This document shows, in pieces, positions 16,927 through 24,757 of a DNA stretch of 42,624 nucleotides. Location of the stretch: NCBI GenBank assembly GCA_030647435.1, contig JAUSJX010000045.1:1-42624 (forward strand), read 5' to 3'. The notes below the pieces were generated by a model. It ran no database searches. It saw only the letters and a program-made list of their open reading frames with translations, and was not told the DNA's origin. Each line of letters begins with the position of its first letter. The first letter of the stretch is position 1. The translations under genes were made by a program, and so were the position numbers. The DNA is from Candidatus Rokuibacteriota bacterium (GTDB taxonomy: Bacteria; Methylomirabilota; Methylomirabilia; Rokubacteriales; CSP1-6).

Positions 16927-17706
16927 TCAGCGCGCGCTCATTCCCCCGTCAACCACGAGCATCGAGCCGGTGCAAAACGATGATTCATCCGAGGCCAGAT
17001 AAAGCATCGAATATGCGATCTCCTCCGGCCGAGCCAGGCGCCCCATGGGATGCCGTGCCTCGAGCTGTCCCCGGAGCGACGCCGGATCCACGCTGCTGGC
17101 GAAAATCCCCGCAAAGTACGGTGTGTCGACAGTGCCCGGCGCGACGCAGTTGATACGGATACCATCTCGTACGTGATCCAGCGCCATCGCCCTCGTCAGC
17201 GCGGCCACGCCGCCCTTCGCGGCGCAGTAGGCAGCTCGGTTTTCGATCCCCACGAGGGCCACGACTGACGCGGTATTGATGATCACCCCACCACCCTGGC
17301 GGCGCATCATCGGGATGACGTACTTGCACCCCAGATACACACTCTTCAAGTCCACGGCCATCAGTCGGTCCCAGTCGGATTCCTCCGTCGCTTCCACCGT
17401 GCCGGCAAATCCGTAGCCCGCGTTGTTCACCAGCACGTCGACCCGGCCATAAGTGTCGACCGCCACCGTGAGCATGCCCCGCACGCTCCCGGCATCACTC
17501 ACATCCGCCTCGGCCGCCGTGGCTTCTCCACCCGCCTCCGAGATCAGGTTCACCGTCTCGCCAGCCGCGCTGAGGCCGATGTCCACCACTACCACCTTGC
17601 CACCTTCCGTCGCGAACAGCCGCGCCGCCGCGCGTCCAATGCCAGAACCCGCCCCCGTGATTACGCACACCTTACCGGCCAGCCGCCCTATCTGGGACCC
17701 CGTCAT
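16927..17706 (-). CDS. SDR family oxidoreductase
   Basis: 259 residues. ATG 17706 overlaps the stop of the broken LLM gene (ATGA), fixing the start; the frame upstream is not coding. Motifs TGAGSGIGRAAARL, VVVDIG (Asp after strand 2, NAD preference), NNAGYGFAG, and NTASVVALVGIENRAAYCAA then KGG (Ser, Tyr, Lys), ending CTGSMLVVDGGMSAR. First intact gene of the SDR-FAD-SDR-lyase run. Confidence 0.92.
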   Translation of the reverse strand: MTGSQIGRLAGKVCVITGAGSGIGRAAARLFATEGGKVVVVDIGLSAAGETVNLISEAGGEATAAEADVSDAGSVRGMLTVAVDTYGRVDVLVNNAGYGFAGTVEATEESDWDRLMAVDLKSVYLGCKYVIPMMRRQGGGVIINTASVVALVGIENRAAYCAAKGGVAALTRAMALDHVRDGIRINCVAPGTVDTPYFAGIFASSVDPASLRGQLEARHPMGRLARPEEIAYSMLYLASDESSFCTGSMLVVDGGMSAR

Positions 17707-17960
17707 TGGCTGCCTCTGTCTCCGATGTGCACGCAGGCCCGACACTCTTCGCCTCGCCATAGACCGGTCGGGACATGTTCGGCAATGCAGTCCAGCATGG
17801 CCCCGGGCTTCGCCGAGGCCAGGATGAACACGAAGTGCTCAACTGCTACGTCCACGAACGCCATGAGACCATCGACGCACTCCGTCGGAGTGCCGCAGAC
17901 GACGTAGTGGGGGTCCGAGGTGTGCGGCCACCGATGTCCCTCACGTGTGAGTCCCCTTTA
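17703..17960 (-). pseudogene. LLM-class flavin-dependent oxidoreductase, C-terminal remnant
   Basis: The minus-strand frame from about 17960 reads GHRWPHTSDPHYVVCGTPTE then CVDGLMAFVDVAVEHFVFIL and ends in TGA at 17703. The segment VVCGTP.EC....FVD.GVEHFVF is typical of the C-terminal part of F420/FMN-dependent luciferase-like monooxygenases. About 250 N-terminal residues are missing, and an in-frame TAA lies just upstream. The intact ATGA overlap with the SDR start shows the gene once led this operon. Confidence 0.6.
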
Positions 17961-18009
17961 GTTGTCGTGGCGCCCCGGGTCCAATGCTACGGGAGCGTTG
18001 CCGGCGAGC

Positions 18010-18036
18010 TTACTGACCGTTCGGTAGATTTGACAA
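18010..18036 (-). promoter_or_regulatory. Putative TetR-type operator and promoter
   Basis: Contains the palindrome CTGACCGTTCGGTAG with perfect core ACCGTTCGGT (18016-18025). On the minus strand TTGTCA just upstream could be a -35 box, putting the palindrome in the spacer. TACCGA...TCAGTAA blocks are shared with the operator at 23785-23802, so the same TetR regulator may act on both. This is inference from two sites. Confidence 0.4.
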
Positions 18037-18116
18037 TGAAGCAATCTGCCCATTTCTCCCGTGAGAACGTGCTAGGCCGGATCTCATTGCACCCCGCCCA
18101 GGGAATGAAACAGTCT

Positions 18117-19658
18117 TTAGAGTCTTCCGTATTTCTCCCGGAGCGCCAGCTTCTGCACCTTGCCGGTCGGGTTCCGGGGCAGCGCGTCGATGAACATCAC
18201 CGACCGCGGCTTCTTGTAGCCGGCCAAATGTTGGGCGCAAAAGTCGACGATCTCCTGCTCCGAGGCCTTCACCCCCTCCTTGAGCGCCACTACGACCCGC
18301 ACGCTCTCTCCCCACTTCTCGTCCGGCACGCCGATCACGGCCGCCTCGAGCACAGCGGGGTGCATGTAGACGATGTCCTCCACTTCCTTCGAGGAGATGT
18401 TGATCCCGCCGCTGATGATGATGTCCTTCTTCCGGTCGACGATGTAGACGTACCCGTCCTCGTCCCGCGTGACCAGATCGCCGGAGTGAAGCCAGCCGTT
18501 CCGGATGGCCTGAGCCGTCGCCTCGGGCGAGCGCCAGTATCCCAGCATCACGTGGTCCCCGCGGATGATGAGCTCGCCGACCTCGCCCGCCTCGCAGTCG
18601 GTGCCGTCCTCACGCACCACTCGGAGGTGGACGTTCAGGCCCTCCCGTCCGCAGGAGGCCAGGCGCCGGATCTTCTTCTCGTCCTCCCCGACGAGATGCT
18701 CATCCTTCCGGAGCACGGTCGACACGCACGTCGCCTCCGTCAACCCGTAGATCTGGGCGAAGACGTCACCGAACACCTCGATCGCCTCGCGCAGCCGATT
18801 GACCGGCATGGGCGCCGAGCCATAGACAACGGTCTTCAAGCTCGACAGGTCGTACTTCCGGATGTCGGGGAACTGGAGGAGGGAGATGATCATCGTGGGC
18901 ACCACCTCCATGTAGGTGGCGCGCTCCGCCTGGATCGTCCCCAGGACCACTTGGGGGCTGAACTTCTCGAGGATAACGTTGGTGGCCCCGGCGTAGAGGT
19001 GTGGCCAGATGGTGCAGTTGATCGACGCCGAGAAGAACATCGGCAGGAAGTTGAGGTTGATGCTGCGCTCGTCGACGCCGTAGGCGTGCATGACGTTCAC
19101 GCAGTTGATGAGCAGGTTCCTGTGGGACAGCATGATGCCCTTCGGCAGCCCGGTGGTTCCGCTCGTGAAGAGAATGGAGAAGAGGGCTGTCTCCGGCACC
19201 TCGACCGCGGGCTCCGTCGCGCTCCCTCCCCGCAGGAGGTCCTCGTACGGGCGACCGACAGGGGACGCGCCATGGAGATCCACGTAGTGGACGACCGACT
19301 TCCACTCGCTCCGGTGGGCTTCCACGAGATCACGATAGCGGGGCCCGAAGATCAACAGCGTGGGCTCCACGCTCTCGATGACCTCGGTGAGTTCCCGCCC
19401 CTTGAAACGGATGTTCAGCGGGGCGATCCCGATCCCGGTCTTGGCCGCCGCTCCGTTGGCCTCGAGGTACTGGTGGCAGTTGTCGGCTAGGATCGCGAAC
19501 CGATCGCCCTGGCGCAGCCCGAGGCCAAACAGCGCGTTCGACAGGCGATTCACCCGTTCGTTGAACTCACGGTAGGTGAGCCGGACGTCTCCAAACACGA
19601 CCGCCGTCGTCTCCGGTGTCCGGCGGGCATTGCGGGTGATGAGTTCGCCGAGGTTCAT
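18117..19658 (-). CDS. Acyl-CoA synthetase (AMP-forming)
   Basis: 513 residues, full length for fatty or aromatic acid CoA ligases. It activates a carboxylic acid with ATP to the acyl-AMP and then acyl-CoA. ATG 19658 follows GGAGGG. The AMP-binding P-loop is LFTSGTTGLPKGIMLSHRNL, A5 region IYGLTEATCV, A7/A8 hinge GDLVTRDEDGYVYIVDRKKD then IIISGGINI, and the catalytic A10 Lys in LPRNPTGKVQK. Reads before the SDR/FAD genes and after the ferredoxin oxidoreductase genes on the same strand, fitting entry of an imported acid into CoA-based degradation. Confidence 0.94.
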   Translation of the reverse strand: MNLGELITRNARRTPETTAVVFGDVRLTYREFNERVNRLSNALFGLGLRQGDRFAILADNCHQYLEANGAAAKTGIGIAPLNIRFKGRELTEVIESVEPTLLIFGPRYRDLVEAHRSEWKSVVHYVDLHGASPVGRPYEDLLRGGSATEPAVEVPETALFSILFTSGTTGLPKGIMLSHRNLLINCVNVMHAYGVDERSINLNFLPMFFSASINCTIWPHLYAGATNVILEKFSPQVVLGTIQAERATYMEVVPTMIISLLQFPDIRKYDLSSLKTVVYGSAPMPVNRLREAIEVFGDVFAQIYGLTEATCVSTVLRKDEHLVGEDEKKIRRLASCGREGLNVHLRVVREDGTDCEAGEVGELIIRGDHVMLGYWRSPEATAQAIRNGWLHSGDLVTRDEDGYVYIVDRKKDIIISGGINISSKEVEDIVYMHPAVLEAAVIGVPDEKWGESVRVVVALKEGVKASEQEIVDFCAQHLAGYKKPRSVMFIDALPRNPTGKVQKLALREKYGRL

Positions 19659-19684
19659 ACCGGTACCCTCCGACTGCTCACGGA

Positions 19685-19820
19685 CTAACGCCCCTGGGGC
19701 CGACCTCCCGACCGGGCGGGCATCAAGAGGTTCGGCACGAACATGCTGAGCTGAGGGAAGAACACGGGAAGGAGGTTAACGGCGATCACCCCCGCCAGGA
19801 AGGGAGCCGCCTGCGCCTAC
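19685..19820 (-). pseudogene. TRAP transporter DctM-like C-terminal remnant
   Basis: The minus-strand frame reads AAPFLAGVIAVNLLPVFFPQ then LSMFVPNLLMPAR to a TAG at 19685. A last membrane helix followed by PQL..F.PNLLM is the usual end of TRAP transporter large permease (DctM) proteins. No upstream part is present in any frame. The fragment is only about 45 residues, so this is a tentative call. Confidence 0.5.
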
Positions 19821-19861
19821 CACCACGATGCCGAGCCTCAGACACACGGCAGTACCAGCAT

Positions 19862-20428
19862 CTACACCACCGCCGCCGACCTGGTCAGACTGCCGCTGCA
19901 CTCCGCGCCGCGCCGGAGCGCCGCCTCGTTGGCCGGAATCATGTGATGACGGTATGGAGGAAGCGTCTTCTCCAGGCAGCTCGTGACCGCCTCGAGCGAC
20001 ACCACCCCCGTGTGGGCGATCAGGGCGCCGAGCCCGACCATGCCCGTGAACCTCACGTCGCCGAGCTCCTCGGCGATCTCGTTGGTCGGTACCATCACCA
20101 CGTTGATGTCGTCCCGCGCCGGCTGACGCCTGACCAGCGAGCTGTTCACCACGAGGGTGCCGCCGGGGAGGATGACGGGCTCGTAGACCTCGACCGTGGT
20201 CTCGTCCATCGCCAGGACCGCCGTGGGCGACGTCGTGGTGGGGCCGCCGACGATGGGCTCGTCGGAGACGATGACCGTGCAGAAGATCGGCCCGCCGCGG
20301 ATGGCCGCCGCGTAGATGTTGTACATCGTCGCGTGTTTGCCGGCCTCGTGGACGGCCTGGGCAAGCAGCGCGGCAATGACCTTCATCCCCTGCCCGCCGA
20401 ACCCACCAACGATGATTTCGTGCCTCAT
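19862..20428 (-). CDS. 2-oxoacid:ferredoxin oxidoreductase, gamma subunit
   Basis: 188 residues from ATG 20428, overlapping the beta-subunit stop by four bases (ATGA). It begins EIIVGGFGGQGMKVIAALLA, the signature of the gamma (catalytic-domain III) subunit, with YGAAIRGGPI-type motif here as YAAAIRGGPIFCTVIVSDEP. The C-terminal ~15 residues (after NEAALRRGAE) look extended. With alpha, beta and the ferredoxin subunit it oxidatively decarboxylates a 2-oxoacid to acyl-CoA, reducing ferredoxin, or runs in reverse. Confidence 0.92.
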   Translation of the reverse strand: MRHEIIVGGFGGQGMKVIAALLAQAVHEAGKHATMYNIYAAAIRGGPIFCTVIVSDEPIVGGPTTTSPTAVLAMDETTVEVYEPVILPGGTLVVNSSLVRRQPARDDINVVMVPTNEIAEELGDVRFTGMVGLGALIAHTGVVSLEAVTSCLEKTLPPYRHHMIPANEAALRRGAECSGSLTRSAAVV

Positions 20429-21168
20429 GACGCGGCCACCTTCAGCTCGCCGATCGGATAGGTCTTCATCTGCACCTCGCTCATCCACTTGAGCGACTCC
20501 ACCGGCGTCAGCCGCCAGCCGCTCGGGCAGGCGGTGAGGACCTCGACCATCGTGAACCCCTGCCCCGAGAGCTGGATCTCGAACGCCTTCTTGATGGCTG
20601 CCTTCGCACGCATGATGTTGGCGGGCTTGTCCAGGGCCACCCGGGCGACGTACTTGGCGCCGTCGAGGAGGGCCAGCATTTCGGTGATCCGCGTCGGGTA
20701 GCCGTGGATCTCCGGATCGCGCCCATTCGGCGTGCTCGGCGTGCGCTGCCCGATCACCGTCGTCGGCGCCATGTGTCCGCCCGTCTCGCCGAAGTTCGCG
20801 TTGTTCAACATGAGAACCGTGAACCGCTCGCCGCGCGTGGCGGCATGGACGATCTCCGTGGTGCCGATGGCGGCCAGGTCCCCGTCGCCCTGCATGGTGA
20901 AGACCAGCCGGTCGGGGAGGAGCCGCTTCACCGCCGTCGCCATCGCGGGAGCGCGGCCGTGCAGGGCGAACTGGCAGTCGAAGTTGAACGTGACGGGATT
21001 TGTGCTGTAGCAGCCGACCCCCAGGATGCCTACCGTCTGCCCGCGCAGCCCGAGCTCGTCGATGACCTCGGCGACCAGGCGGACCGCGATCCCGTGACCG
21101 CAACCGGCGCAGTAGTCGTAGCGGCTCTTGAGCGCCGCGGAGGTCGTCTGCTTGAAGACCTGATCCAT
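20425..21168 (-). CDS. 2-oxoacid:ferredoxin oxidoreductase, beta (TPP) subunit
   Basis: 247-residue thiamine diphosphate-binding subunit. N-terminal YDYCAGCGHGIAVRL is the family's CxGCGH, GVGCYST follows, and the TPP motif is MQGDGDLAAIGTTEI ... LMLNNANFGETGG (GDGD to NN). TPP-dependent decarboxylation takes place here. Spacing to alpha is 26 bases. Confidence 0.94.
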   Translation of the reverse strand: MDQVFKQTTSAALKSRYDYCAGCGHGIAVRLVAEVIDELGLRGQTVGILGVGCYSTNPVTFNFDCQFALHGRAPAMATAVKRLLPDRLVFTMQGDGDLAAIGTTEIVHAATRGERFTVLMLNNANFGETGGHMAPTTVIGQRTPSTPNGRDPEIHGYPTRITEMLALLDGAKYVARVALDKPANIMRAKAAIKKAFEIQLSGQGFTMVEVLTACPSGWRLTPVESLKWMSEVQMKTYPIGELKVAAS

Positions 21169-21194
21169 CGCGTGTCTCCCTCTTGCCGGCGCCG

Positions 21195-22349
21195 TCAGGC
21201 GCGGCTGTCGGCCGTGACGAGGCCGAGAATCTGCCGGATCTCCCGACCCACTGTCTCGGGTCTCGGGACCACGCCGCCGAGCGTCGAGAAAAGGTGTACG
21301 GGCGTTCGACCGTTGACGGCGAGCCGCACATCGTCGACCATCTGCCCCATGCTCATCTCGACGACCAGGACGTCACGCACCCGCTCGGCTGCATCGGCGA
21401 TGAGGCGCGAGGGGAAGGGCCAAAGCGTGATGGGCCGGATGAGGCCGACCCGGAGCCCCTCGGAGCGGGCGCGCTCGATAGCAGGCCGAATCAGGCGCGC
21501 AGAGGTGCCGAAGGCGACGACGGCCAGCTCGGCATCGTCGAGGTAGAGCGTCTCGACCCGCACCTCTTCGGCCTCGATGCGGTGGTACTTCTCGGCGAGC
21601 CGCAGCATGTGCGCCTCGAAGGTGTCGGGATCGCGGCCGGCGCGGGCGAGGCCGATCAGGTTGAGCGTGAGATTGCCGGACAGGTACTCGGCCTCCGGAC
21701 CGTAATTCTTGCCCGGGCGCCCCATGTAGATCGGCTCGCGCCCCTTGCATCCAGTCGTCGCCCACCACTTCTCGACGGGCTCCTCGGGAAGCGGGTCCCC
21801 CAGGTCGAACGCTTCCGTGGTCTCCGCCAGCATCTGGTCGGATAGAATGATCGCCGGCGTCCGGTACCTGTCCGCCAGCGCGAAGGCGAGCTTGGTGAGG
21901 TCCGCCGCCTCCTGGACCGTCGCCGGTCCGAAGACCAGGCACCGATAGTCCCCGGGCCCGCCCCCACGCGTCGCCATGCGATAATCGCTCTGCGTCGGAG
22001 CTAGGTTGCCGAACCCGGGCCCACCCCGCATGACATTGACGATGACACACGGGACCTCAGCGATTCCGGCCATGTGCGAGACACCTTCCTGCATCAGAGC
22101 GAACCCAGCACCGGAGGTCGCGGTCATGCACCGGAAGCCCGCTATCGCGGCACCCATCAACATATTGATGGCAGAAACTTCGGCCTCCGCCTGGAGGTAC
22201 ACTCCTCCCGCGGCCGGCAACCGGTGGCTCGCCTGCTCGAGGCATTCCGTCGCAGGCGTGAACGGATAGCCCGTGAAGAACCGGCATCCAGCCTGGATGG
22301 CGGCCTCGACGATTGCCCGGTTACAATTCATAAAGAGCTTCTGGCCCAT
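21195..22349 (-). CDS. 2-oxoacid:ferredoxin oxidoreductase, alpha subunit
   Basis: 384 residues; ATG 22349 after GGAGGAGG. Starts MGQKLFMNCNRAIVEAAIQA then GCRFFTGYPFTPATE, with the catalytic-side Glu in YLQAEAEVSAINMLMGAAIA and SGAGFALMQEGVSHM. This is the KorA/VorB-type pyrimidine-binding plus transketolase C-terminal domains. The C-terminal part GLRVGLIRPITLWPFPSRLI is typical. The exact substrate (2-oxoglutarate, branched-chain or aryl 2-oxoacid) cannot be read. Confidence 0.94.
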   Translation of the reverse strand: MGQKLFMNCNRAIVEAAIQAGCRFFTGYPFTPATECLEQASHRLPAAGGVYLQAEAEVSAINMLMGAAIAGFRCMTATSGAGFALMQEGVSHMAGIAEVPCVIVNVMRGGPGFGNLAPTQSDYRMATRGGGPGDYRCLVFGPATVQEAADLTKLAFALADRYRTPAIILSDQMLAETTEAFDLGDPLPEEPVEKWWATTGCKGREPIYMGRPGKNYGPEAEYLSGNLTLNLIGLARAGRDPDTFEAHMLRLAEKYHRIEAEEVRVETLYLDDAELAVVAFGTSARLIRPAIERARSEGLRVGLIRPITLWPFPSRLIADAAERVRDVLVVEMSMGQMVDDVRLAVNGRTPVHLFSTLGGVVPRPETVGREIRQILGLVTADSRA

Positions 22350-22364
22350 CTCAGCCTCCTCCAG

Positions 22365-22604
22365 CTAGCGGACGACTTCTTGGTACACCTCGATAATCGC
22401 CATGTCGGGACAGACTTTGGCGCAGATTTCACACCCGGTGCAATGTTCCTCATCGAACAACTCCACCACCCGGTGGTTAAGCGAGTTGCGTCGGTTCGAC
22501 AGACGCAATACCTGAGGCGGGCAAAAATAGACGCAGATATCGCACCCCTTACAACGTTCGGGGTCGACCACGATCGTCCCGTGTGCTTTTGCCGTCTTCG
22601 CCAT
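22365..22604 (-). CDS. 2-oxoacid:ferredoxin oxidoreductase, delta subunit (2[4Fe-4S] ferredoxin)
   Basis: 79 residues from ATG 22604. Two complete cluster motifs: CKGCDICVYFCP and CTGCEICAKVCP, the usual delta-subunit pattern. It carries electrons from the TPP site. Only 15 bases separate it from the alpha gene, so the complex is encoded in the order delta-alpha-beta-gamma. Confidence 0.95.
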   Translation of the reverse strand: MAKTAKAHGTIVVDPERCKGCDICVYFCPPQVLRLSNRRNSLNHRVVELFDEEHCTGCEICAKVCPDMAIIEVYQEVVR

Positions 22605-22609
22605 CGCTC

Positions 22610-23080
22610 TCAGGCCTTTCCTGGCGCTCTGACCGAATCTGGAACGACCACGGCGTCTCCCCAGAGGTGGAAGAACTCCTCGAGCGGGGGAATCTGGTCG
22701 GCGCTCGGGTACAGGATCCGGTAGCGGAAATCCGCGATCTCCTCGCCAGCGAGCCTCTCCTCGCCGTCGCGGTACGTGAACATCAGCGCCCGCGGGTCGC
22801 AGAAGTTCATGTAGAGCTGGAGCCCGGGTACGCGGAGCCGCTCGTCGGTCAGGATCCGTTCGCGGGCCTGCCTCCCCGGGACCGTCGCATAGGCGAGCCC
22901 TTCGATCCCCTTCCCCGTCGCGAACCACGGTTCCTTCTTGCCGTCCTTCATGACCAGACAGACGTGGACAGTATCGAGGCTCCCGGCGCGTTCGGGCGGT
23001 TGCATCAGGAGGACTAAGGCGATCTCCTGATAGCGTTCGCCAATCTCGCGCGCCCACTCGGTCAGCTCGGCGGGCACCAA
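22610..23080 (-). CDS. Conserved hypothetical protein in the oxidoreductase operon
   Basis: About 155 residues. The start is TTG 23080 or GTG 23077; AGGAG lies seven bases before the TTG. No membrane segments. The sequence (EIALVLLMQPPERAGSLDTV, GKGIEGLAYATVPGRQAR, IADFRYRILYPSADQIPPL) suggests a mixed alpha/beta protein, but I do not recognise the family. It sits between the TetR gene and the ferredoxin subunit, six bases before the latter, so it is co-expressed with the oxidoreductase and may help its assembly or serve the same pathway. Confidence 0.75.
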   Translation of the reverse strand: MVPAELTEWAREIGERYQEIALVLLMQPPERAGSLDTVHVCLVMKDGKKEPWFATGKGIEGLAYATVPGRQARERILTDERLRVPGLQLYMNFCDPRALMFTYRDGEERLAGEEIADFRYRILYPSADQIPPLEEFFHLWGDAVVVPDSVRAPGKA

Positions 23081-23084
23081 TGAA

Positions 23085-23747
23085 TCACTCCTGGCCGGCC
23101 GGAGGTCCCGGCGGAAGGGGTGCGACCCCAGCGTGGCCTCTCAGGAGGTAGCCGTGGGCGGCCAAGTCGCCCATGATCTGGGCAACGTCTCGCGAGGACA
23201 GCCGCCCGGCCGGGTTGAACCACTGGTAGATCCAGTTCCCCATACCGAAGAGCGAAAAGGTCGCAAGCTTTGGATCGACGTCCCGGAACACGCCCGCCGC
23301 GACACCCTCGTGATACAGCTTCTCGGTGAGCTCGGTGTAAAGAAGCTTCTTGGCGTTCACCCGTTGGTGCTTTTCGGCTGAGAGTTCGCGCTTTTCCTGA
23401 AAGAACACCGTGAAGATCGGCAGGTACTCGGCGACCGTCAGGATGTTGGTCTCGAGAACCTTCGCGAACTTCTCGGCGATCGGTAGATCGGAGTTGATGA
23501 CCTCGGTGAGGCGCCGGATTGCGATGTCCACCACCTCAACGTAGATCTCAGTGAGGAGCTCCTCCTTGGTCCGGATGTGGTAGTAGAGCGCCGGTTTCGT
23601 CACGCGGAGCAGCTTCGCAATGTCGTCGAGCGTCGCGCCGTGGTAGCCGCGCTGTCGAAACACCTCGGAGGCGACGCGGATGATCCGCTCGCGCGTCAGC
23701 GGCCGCCGGCTTCGGCTCCTCGGGCGTTTCGATCGCGTTCTCGGCAT
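23085..23747 (-). CDS. TetR family transcriptional regulator
   Basis: 220 residues from ATG 23747 (an ATG at 23777 is an alternative). A basic N-terminal arm RSKRPRSRSRRPLTRERI leads into a TetR HTH: ASEVFRQRGYHGATLDDIAK then LLRVTKPALYYHIRTKEELL. The C-terminal helical domain, with VEVVDIAIRRLTEVINSD and FGMGNWIYQWFNPAGRLSSR, resembles acyl-CoA-sensing regulators of the FadR/KstR2-like group. It reads into the oxidoreductase operon and an operator-like palindrome lies just upstream, so autoregulation and control of the operon by an acyl-CoA ligand is likely. Confidence 0.92.
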   Translation of the reverse strand: MPRTRSKRPRSRSRRPLTRERIIRVASEVFRQRGYHGATLDDIAKLLRVTKPALYYHIRTKEELLTEIYVEVVDIAIRRLTEVINSDLPIAEKFAKVLETNILTVAEYLPIFTVFFQEKRELSAEKHQRVNAKKLLYTELTEKLYHEGVAAGVFRDVDPKLATFSLFGMGNWIYQWFNPAGRLSSRDVAQIMGDLAAHGYLLRGHAGVAPLPPGPPAGQE

Positions 23748-23784
23748 GACTGGTCCGCCATCACGTTGAGGGCCCATCCGCAAG

Positions 23785-23802
23785 TTACTTACCGATCAGT
23801 AA
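23785..23802 (-). promoter_or_regulatory. Operator-like palindrome upstream of the TetR gene
   Basis: TTACTTACCGATCAGTAA has inverted TTACT/AGTAA arms, located 38 bases before the TetR ATG. Its TACCGA and TCAGTAA parts recur at 18010-18027. The placement is right for autorepression. Confidence 0.5.
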
Positions 23803-23829
23803 AGACCGATATCATCCGAACCCGCTCTT

Positions 23830-24632
23830 GTCAAGAAGGTGGCCTGACCGACCTTTTGTACCAGGCAGAGAGAGAGTCTACATCACAGCCAGGGACTGTG
23901 GAGGTGGCCGCGCTCGTCTGGGCCGTGAAGGAGGCCGGCAATCGCCAGCCTTTCCGCGCCGCACTCTCCACCGCGATGCCGAAGCTCCAGGCCTTGGCCC
24001 CGAGTCAAGCAGGGCGGGTGGGACTGGCGATCGAGGACGCGGTCAGCGGCTGGACCCGCGGCGCGAAGGACTACAGCGCGCTCGAGCCGCTCATCCTCGA
24101 GCTGGTCAGGGCGATCGTCAGACGAACTCGCTGCCGCGTGGCCTATCAATCGCCCGCTCGCAACCGACCGCGCACATCTCCCTTCGATCCCTACCGCTTG
24201 CTGTCCGTCCATGGCGGCCTTTACTGCGTCGGCTTCAGCCACGAGCATCGCCACGTCATCAATCTGGCCGTGGATCGCATTCACGATCTTCAGCCGACGA
24301 GCGAATCATTCGAGATCGATCCGACGTTCGATCCCAAGCGCCTCGAGGCCGAGGCTTTCGGCGTGTCGTGGGAAGACCCCATCGAGGTTGTTGTGCGATT
24401 CTCCGCCGACCAAGCGCCCTACGTGAAGGAGCGCGAGTGGCATCCCAGCCAGAGGCTCAAGGATCTGCGCGATGGCGGGGTCGAGCTTACGTTCAAGGCC
24501 GGTGGAGAGTTCGAAATCATCCGGTGGGTTCTAGGGTGGGGCGCCGCCGTTGAAGTCGTTCGCCCACTCTCGCTCCGACGGGCCGTGTCGGAGAACCTCC
24601 GCCGAGCGCTGGTGACCTACCGAAATCTCTAG
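23830..24632 (+). pseudogene. WYL-domain regulator, N-terminus missing
   Basis: The frame carries a clear WYL domain: VRRTRCRVAYQSPARNRPRT, then FDPYRLLSVHGGLYCVGFSH (the WYL-type core), INLAVDRIHDLQPTSESFEI and a C-terminal WCX-like part ending RAVSENLRRALVTYRNL. Upstream, before about 23830, the frame runs antisense into the TetR gene, and the N-terminal HTH every such regulator needs is absent. No good ATG start exists at the junction; the first Met is at about 23976. I read this as a gene truncated by the insertion of the catabolic block. A ligand-binding half-protein could still be made from an internal start. Confidence 0.75.
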
Positions 24633-24757
24633 GAGGCTCGCCAGATAGCGTCAGGAGACTGACGATTTTCGGAACACCCGCTCGGACTAAGCCGCTCAAA
24701 AGCTTAGATCCCGGCCAGTTACGGCTGGCTCGTGTCTTGCTCAATGAGAAGCTTGGC

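Noticed and set aside
17775-19490. A 571-codon plus-strand frame
   Set aside because: It is a shadow of the acyl-CoA synthetase in GC-rich DNA; no known domain.
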